Shown here: positions 59,436 to 64,000 of the stretch, one piece after another
Numbering within the stretch: the stretch's first letter is position 1
Layout of the letters: each line of letters starts with the position of its first letter
DNA from: VXYK01 sp965221585
GTDB taxonomy: Bacteria; Actinomycetota; Acidimicrobiia; Acidimicrobiales; Aldehydirespiratoraceae
Length of the DNA stretch: 64,000 nucleotides
Direction of reading: 5' to 3'
Assembly: GCA_965221585.1 (NCBI GenBank)
Contig: OZ244898.1
Span: 2,108,001-2,172,000, forward strand
The notes under the pieces: generated by a model
What the model was told of the DNA's origin: nothing
The model's database searches: none
The model's input: the letters and a program-made list of their open reading frames with translations, nothing else
Made by a program: the position numbers and the translations under genes

Positions 59436-60101
59436 ATGTCCAGAGTTCCGATCCGCCGAAGTGTTCGTATCCTGAGCGAGGAGAGGTACGACGTGATTCT
59501 GGCGTTGTGCGTGGCCATGGTGGGGCTGTCGGCTACTGGCGTCGATGCCTTGACTGCGGCTTCTGGGATCGTCGGACTTGTTCTCGTCGTCGGGACTCTG
59601 ATCGAGTCGTCAGTGCTCGCGGTAAGCCGCGCCAAGGCCTGGGCGGTGCTGATCGGGCTGGCGTGCACTGCTGGGATCGAGCTTGTCGTGGCGCGCCCGG
59701 AAGACACTCGGATCGGACCGGCCGTGGTGATGGTTGTAGGCATCCTGGCCGTTGGCACCATCGCCAGGCAGGTGTTGTCGCGGCCTCTGCCGGACACCAC
59801 GTCGATCGCCGCGTCGGCGTGCGCCTATCTTCTGATCGGGTACTCGTTCGCCAGCCTCTATATTCTGATCGACCGCATCGCCGACGACGCCTTCTTGTCT
59901 TCAGGGCACGCGCTCACCCCGGAGTCGGCGGTCTACTTCAGCTTCGTCACCCTGACCACGCTCGGATTCGGCGAACTGACCCCGGCAGTGTCGAGCGGCA
60001 GGACAATTGTAACGCTGGAGGCCATGGCCGGGCAGTTCTACATTGCCATTGCTGTGGCCCGACTGGTCGCCGGGATGACGACTAGCCGCAATGACGCCTG
60101 A
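59436..60101 (+). CDS. Two-pore-helix-type ion channel
   Basis: The 221-residue membrane protein has about six hydrophobic segments. The last two flank a pore loop AVYFSFVTLTTLGFGELTP. The filter TLGFGE corresponds to T-V-G-Y-G-D of K+ channels with Val to Leu, Tyr to Phe and Asp to Glu; Ion_trans_2-type prokaryotic channels often show such TLGFGD variants. No cytosolic RCK domain is present. It is convergent with the solute-binding gene, 4 bp apart. K+ conduction is probable, not proven. Confidence 0.85.
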   Translation: MSRVPIRRSVRILSEERYDVILALCVAMVGLSATGVDALTAASGIVGLVLVVGTLIESSVLAVSRAKAWAVLIGLACTAGIELVVARPEDTRIGPAVVMVVGILAVGTIARQVLSRPLPDTTSIAASACAYLLIGYSFASLYILIDRIADDAFLSSGHALTPESAVYFSFVTLTTLGFGELTPAVSSGRTIVTLEAMAGQFYIAIAVARLVAGMTTSRNDA

Positions 60102-60105
60102 ATGA

Positions 60106-61254
60106 TCATGGGACCCGTTCGAGGGCACGTTCCATGAATACCTGGTCGTCCTCGTGCCATTCGGGGAATCCGATTCGCCGATTGTCAGTGAGGTAGTCGA
60201 TCCTCGAGTTCAGGCAGGCGAGCAACTCAGTATTGTCTGCCCGCAGCGTCCACCCGCCCAACTCGACAGCTTCGTCGAGCGCCGAGACGGACAGCACACC
60301 TCCGCCGCGGTATGCGGCGGCCGCTTCGGTGTTGCCGATGGCCTCGCTCACCACGGCGTCGATCTCACCCGCGGCGAGCGCGTCGATAGCGGTGGACTCG
60401 TGGAATTCGTAGTGCACCTCAGGCTGTGCGGGCGACGCCGGCTCGAGTCGGATCCTGGTCTTGATGTTGTCGGTGGCGCCCGCCGCGGTGATGGTGTACT
60501 TGTCCGTCCCGTCTGCGGTGACAGCGCCGTCGGCCGTGTGGACTCTTGTTCCGGCGACGAGCTCACCGTTCGGACCCGTGATTCCGGTCAGTTCGAGGAG
60601 TCTCTGCTCGTTGGTGGTGTTGCGGGAGGCCCCCACCCGGTCGCTGCCCGACAGTTGGTCGAAACTGGCGTAGCGTTGCACTTCGCCTTCTCGCACAAGC
60701 AGGGACTGGCGGTATTGGATGTGGCCGGAGGTGAACCTGACGACCTTGTCGCCCCGGTGGTCGAGGGTACGCGACTCGAGAATGGAAATACCTCCCCCTG
60801 CGACGTCGGCGCCGCCCGTTGTGGGGAGCAGCCAGATGTCGGTCCAGTCCGACACCGGAATGCGGCGGAAGCGCAGCCCCGATCCCTCCATCGTCTCGAG
60901 GGCGTCGACCAGGTCAGCCTCGTAGCCGCCATGAACCACAGGTCCGTCGGGGTCGTCGGCGTCTTCGATGCCGTAGCTGACCGGTGCAAACTCGGTGAAG
61001 AACGCGAAGTCGAGGACCCTGCCGGGTGCACAACCGGGGTCTTCCGCCTCCAACGATTCCGCCGGCAGGTCGGCGGGGTCGTCCACAAAAGAGCAGCCCA
61101 CTGCGGCAACTACAGCGATGATCTTGGCCGCGGTCGCTAGGAGCAGCCTTCGCGTCAGCGCCGAGGATCGCGAGGCGGCTCCGGATGTCGAGTCCGATCG
61201 GACCACCCCAGCCTGGGCTGTCAGTCTGGACTTTCTCGGCCGACGGGGCATCAC
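60106..61254 (-). CDS. Extracellular solute-binding lipoprotein (amino-acid type), orphan
   Basis: The 382-residue protein has a long N-region, TRRLLLATAAK (a Tat-like double Arg), a hydrophobic stretch and a lipobox ending at Cys54 (VAAVGCS), then a family-3 periplasmic-binding fold: DFAFFTEFAPVSYG, GGYEADLVDALETM, DWTDIWLLPTTGGADVAGGGISILESR, FTSGHIQYRQSLLVREGE, and STAIDALAAGEIDAVVSEAIGN. It should bind amino acids or small polar solutes. No permease or ATPase is adjacent, so it may use a distant transporter or act as a sensor. The start is GTG 61254 or ATG 61251. Confidence 0.88.
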   Translation of the reverse strand: MMPRRPRKSRLTAQAGVVRSDSTSGAASRSSALTRRLLLATAAKIIAVVAAVGCSFVDDPADLPAESLEAEDPGCAPGRVLDFAFFTEFAPVSYGIEDADDPDGPVVHGGYEADLVDALETMEGSGLRFRRIPVSDWTDIWLLPTTGGADVAGGGISILESRTLDHRGDKVVRFTSGHIQYRQSLLVREGEVQRYASFDQLSGSDRVGASRNTTNEQRLLELTGITGPNGELVAGTRVHTADGAVTADGTDKYTITAAGATDNIKTRIRLEPASPAQPEVHYEFHESTAIDALAAGEIDAVVSEAIGNTEAAAAYRGGGVLSVSALDEAVELGGWTLRADNTELLACLNSRIDYLTDNRRIGFPEWHEDDQVFMERALERVP

Positions 61255-61388
61255 GCTTCTCCTAGGGACTCAACCGAGAATACGCGGGTTCGACACAAGA
61301 TGCGGCGAGGGCCGACGCCCGCCCGTGAGTGAACCTCGACGGTCGTGGGCAACACCTGCCCCTACGACCGGCAACAACGCAACCAAGC

Positions 61389-64000
61389 TCAGCGGAAGTC
61401 TCGGCTCACGGGAGCGATACCTACTGCGAGGCGTTGGATCTTGTCGGCAACGACATTTGCAGCACCCTCGGCTTTTTCGAGCCGACCACGGATCAACAGC
61501 GCCGAAGCACCGAGGGCAGTGTTCCTGTAGCGGTGCCAGCAGCCTGAAGAGACCACCACATTGATCAAACCGGTTTCGTCCTCCAGACTCAAAAAGGTGA
61601 CACCGCCGGCGGTGGGAGGTCTTTGACGATGTGTCACCACTCCCCCGACCAGCACCCGCTCACCATCGGCACGCCCATCAAGGCCGGCGGCGGTGACCAC
61701 ACCGGACTCATCGAGTTCTGAGCGGACGAAAACAGTGGGATGACCGTCGGGGGCAATACCTGTGGTCCAGAGATCGGAGTGCGACAACTCAGGGGGCGAC
61801 ATGGGCGGCAGACTCGGTGCCGTATCACCGGTGACGATCCCCTCCAAACGGTCCGCGGCGCTTTGACTCATGGCTCCGGCCGTCCACAACGCTGAGCGCC
61901 GGTCGATACCGAAACAACCGAACGCACCTGCAGTGGCAAGAACCTCGAGCACCCTGAGGGGCACCTGCGGCACCCGTCGGCGGAGGTCCTCGACTGAGGC
62001 GTACGGACGACCGGCGTCTATCTGTTCTGCCAGTTCCTCCCCGACTCCACGCACAGAACCGAGGCCGAGCCTCACCGCCCAGCCTCCTGTGCTCGTCTGG
62101 TCCGGCTCCAGAACCGCTTCGGCGGCTGAAGCATTGAGGTCGACGGTGTTGACCACCACGCCATGGCGGCGAGCGTCACCCACCAGGGTATGCGGCGACC
62201 AGAATCCCATCGGTTGGGCGTTGAGCAGCGACGCGCAGAATGCCGCGGGATAGTGGTGTTTGATCCATGCCGACGCATAGACGAGATACGAGAACGACAC
62301 CGAGTGGCTCTCAGGGAAGCCGTAGTTGGCGAAGGCCGCGAGCTTGAGCCAGATCTGCTCACCGACATCGTCGCCGATGCCCCGGGACCGCATGCCTTCA
62401 AAGAAGCGCTCCTTGAGCCGTTCCATGCGTTCTTGGCTTCTTTTTGAACCGATCGCCTGACGCAGCTGATCGGCTTCAGAAGCCGTGAAGCCGGCGACGT
62501 CAATGGCAATCTGCATCAGCTGTTCCTGGAACAGTGGGATGCCGAGTGTCTTGGCAAGAGCGTTCTCGAGCAACGGGTGCAGATAGGTGACCGCCTCTGA
62601 GCCGTTGCGCCGCCGAATATAGGGGTGCACCGAACCGCCTTGGATCGGACCGGGCCGGATGAGCGCCACCTCCACCACGAGGTCGTAGAAGCAACGGGGC
62701 TTGAGCCGCGGAAGGGTGGCCATCTGCGCCCGCGACTCGACCTGGAACACTCCGATCGTGTCAGCCCTCTGGAGCATTTCGTAGACCCGGTCATCCTGGG
62801 GCAGCATGGCGAGGTCTACTTCTTTGCCGTCGTGTTCGGCGATCAGGTCGATGGCGTAGCGCAGCGCTGAGAGCATCCCCAGTCCGAGCAGGTCGAACTT
62901 CACGAGACCAGCCGAGGCGCAGTCGTCCTTGTCCCATTGCAGTACGCTGCGGTCGGCCATCTGCCCCCACTCGACCGGGCACACTTCGATGACCGGCCGG
63001 TCGCACATCACCATGCCTCCCGAATGGATTCCGAGATGGCGTGGAAAATGCTCGATTTCTGCGGCCAGCTCCAGCACCGGAGTCGGGATGGCGATATCGC
63101 TCTTTGCCCCACTCTGCCTTACGTTGCCTTCCCGCTCCTGCTCGCCTTGCTCACGGGCCGCTCGGACCAACAGTGGGCGCCAATGGTCGATCTGCTTGGA
63201 GAAGGCGTCCTGTTGGCCTGGGGTGTAGCCGAGCGCCTTGGCCATGTCTCGGATCGCAGAGCGAGTCCTGTAGGTGATCACGTTGGCGACCTGGGCAGCG
63301 TGATGACGACCATGGCGTTCATAGACGTACTGGATGACCTCTTCACGCCGGTCGCTTTCGATGTCGATGTCGATGTCGGGCGGGCCGTCACGTTGAGGCG
63401 ACAGGAAACGTTCGAACAGCAAACCCAGCGAGACAGCATCGGCATTGGTGATACCCAGAGCGAAACACACCGCCGAGTTGGCCGCCGAGCCTCTGCCCTG
63501 GCAGAGGATCCTGGAGCGCCGACAGAACTCGACGATGTCGTACACAACGAGGAAATAGCCGGGAAATCCAAGTTGTTCGATGAGCTCCAGTTCTTTGTCG
63601 AGTTGTGCCCAGGCTCCCGGAACCCGCTCGGCTGATCGGTGGCCGTAACGGCTGGTGCCGCCCTGATCCACCAGCCGCCGCAGATACCCCATCTCATCGA
63701 GCCCGTCGGGGCACGGGAAGGGCGGCAGGTCAGGAGCGATGAGCTTCAGGTCGAACGCGCATTCGATCCCGAGGGCGGCGGCTTCAGAGACCACACCGGG
63801 ATAACGGGCGAATCGGGCCGCCTGCTCGGCGCCCGACCGCAGGTGGCGGCCGGCGGGAGGGAGCCAACCGTCGATCTCGTCGAGGCTGCGTCGGGCACGC
63901 ACTGCCGCCATGGCCGCAGCCAGGCGTTGACGGGCAACGCTGTGGTGGTGGACGTTGCCGCTGGCGATCAGCCCGACGCGATGCGACACAGCCAGCGCAG
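61389..64000 (-). CDS. dnaE2: Error-prone DNA polymerase DnaE2, C-terminal part (cut by window edge)
   Basis: DnaE2 is a second C-family polymerase responsible for damage-induced mutagenesis with ImuA'/ImuB. About 870 residues are present; the frame is open at the right edge, so part of the PHP domain is missing. Visible: VRARRSLDEIDGWLPPAGRHLRS after the PHP domain, the palm with PDIDIDIESDRREEVIQYVYE catalytic Asp residues, GSAANSAVCFALGITNADAV, the finger region, and a C-terminal OB-fold (RVLVGGVVTHRQRPPTAGGVTFLSLEDETGLINVVV). The shorter tail and the RRSLDE segment distinguish it from replicative DnaE1. imuA/imuB, if present, lie outside. Confidence 0.95.
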   Translation of the reverse strand, partial: ALAVSHRVGLIASGNVHHHSVARQRLAAAMAAVRARRSLDEIDGWLPPAGRHLRSGAEQAARFARYPGVVSEAAALGIECAFDLKLIAPDLPPFPCPDGLDEMGYLRRLVDQGGTSRYGHRSAERVPGAWAQLDKELELIEQLGFPGYFLVVYDIVEFCRRSRILCQGRGSAANSAVCFALGITNADAVSLGLLFERFLSPQRDGPPDIDIDIESDRREEVIQYVYERHGRHHAAQVANVITYRTRSAIRDMAKALGYTPGQQDAFSKQIDHWRPLLVRAAREQGEQEREGNVRQSGAKSDIAIPTPVLELAAEIEHFPRHLGIHSGGMVMCDRPVIEVCPVEWGQMADRSVLQWDKDDCASAGLVKFDLLGLGMLSALRYAIDLIAEHDGKEVDLAMLPQDDRVYEMLQRADTIGVFQVESRAQMATLPRLKPRCFYDLVVEVALIRPGPIQGGSVHPYIRRRNGSEAVTYLHPLLENALAKTLGIPLFQEQLMQIAIDVAGFTASEADQLRQAIGSKRSQERMERLKERFFEGMRSRGIGDDVGEQIWLKLAAFANYGFPESHSVSFSYLVYASAWIKHHYPAAFCASLLNAQPMGFWSPHTLVGDARRHGVVVNTVDLNASAAEAVLEPDQTSTGGWAVRLGLGSVRGVGEELAEQIDAGRPYASVEDLRRRVPQVPLRVLEVLATAGAFGCFGIDRRSALWTAGAMSQSAADRLEGIVTGDTAPSLPPMSPPELSHSDLWTTGIAPDGHPTVFVRSELDESGVVTAAGLDGRADGERVLVGGVVTHRQRPPTAGGVTFLSLEDETGLINVVVSSGCWHRYRNTALGASALLIRGRLEKAEGAANVVADKIQRLAVGIAPVSRDFR

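Overview
The window is GC-rich, densely coded actinobacterial chromosome, most likely from a member of the Acidimicrobiia or a near relative. That placement is inferred. It rests on a mycothiol conjugate amidase (Mca), a DinB-fold mycothiol-type isomerase, the mismatch endonuclease NucS, a fused E2/E1 2-oxoglutarate decarboxylase (Kgd), an F420-type luciferase-like oxidoreductase, UvrD2, DnaE2 and many acyl-CoA/sterol-type enzymes. An ATP-type PEP carboxykinase fits less well with mycobacteria. I see no rRNA, tRNA, CRISPR array, prophage or insertion sequence, and no gene-free stretch above about 250 bp.

Layout. 0-5 kb: recG (cut by the left edge) and a FakA/YloV kinase, a divergent cold-shock-like protein, pckA and a stand-alone AsnC effector domain. 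5-7.5 kb: a membrane protein, an AMACR-type CoA enzyme and a hydrolase. 7.5-11.6 kb: a TPP riboswitch followed by thiamine ABC transporter genes thiB-thiP-thiQ. 11.4-16.7 kb: a small metallopeptidase, uvrD2, a cation/proton antiporter with USP domains, and xthA. 16.7-25.9 kb: kgd, then ettA, a thioesterase and a DUF35/thiolase-like pair, with a hydrolase on the other strand. 25.9-30.3 kb: sulfate activation (cysD-cysN-cysC) divergent from cysQ plus an aquaporin. 30.3-34.9 kb: a 22-bp tandem array, nucS, a VanW protein, a geranylgeranyl-reductase-like flavoprotein and a PAP2 phosphatase. 35-39.7 kb: SDR, a dispersed repeat cluster, LLM oxidoreductase, nuclease, YdjC deacetylase, SCP2 protein and mca. 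39.7-43.4 kb: a three-gene cation module (channel-like protein, SLC41/MgtE-type transporter, PhoU/TrkA-C regulator). 43.5-46.9 kb: an MMPL transporter divergent from a PPOX flavoprotein.

46.9-59.3 kb is a catabolic island. On the minus strand, MaoC-ACAD-MaoC-CitE overlap or nearly touch, like the mycobacterial Rv2498c-Rv2500c group. On the plus strand, an SCP2/hydrolase fusion, SDR, P450, aldehyde dehydrogenase and acyl-CoA synthetase form what looks like a terminal-oxidation cassette (hydroxylate, oxidise to aldehyde, to acid, then to acyl-CoA). An FAD aromatic-type monooxygenase lies beside it on the other strand. The right end holds a small K+-channel-like protein, an orphan solute-binding lipoprotein and dnaE2, which runs off the window.

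Two sequence-level patterns stand out. First, many genes have a TANNNT hexamer 6-9 nt before the start codon and no clear Shine-Dalgarno, which suggests widespread leaderless mRNAs. Second, there are three unrelated local repeats: a 22-bp tandem array abutting the nucS promoter; a roughly 30-bp GC-rich element present both between genes at 35.8 kb and in frame inside the Kgd linker; and an 18-bp repeat over the overlapping 3' ends of thiQ and the metallopeptidase gene. I found no convincing wholly new multi-gene system. The best leads are the nucS-linked array, the repeat that crosses into Kgd, the cation module, and the P450 and DUF35/thiolase gene sets.
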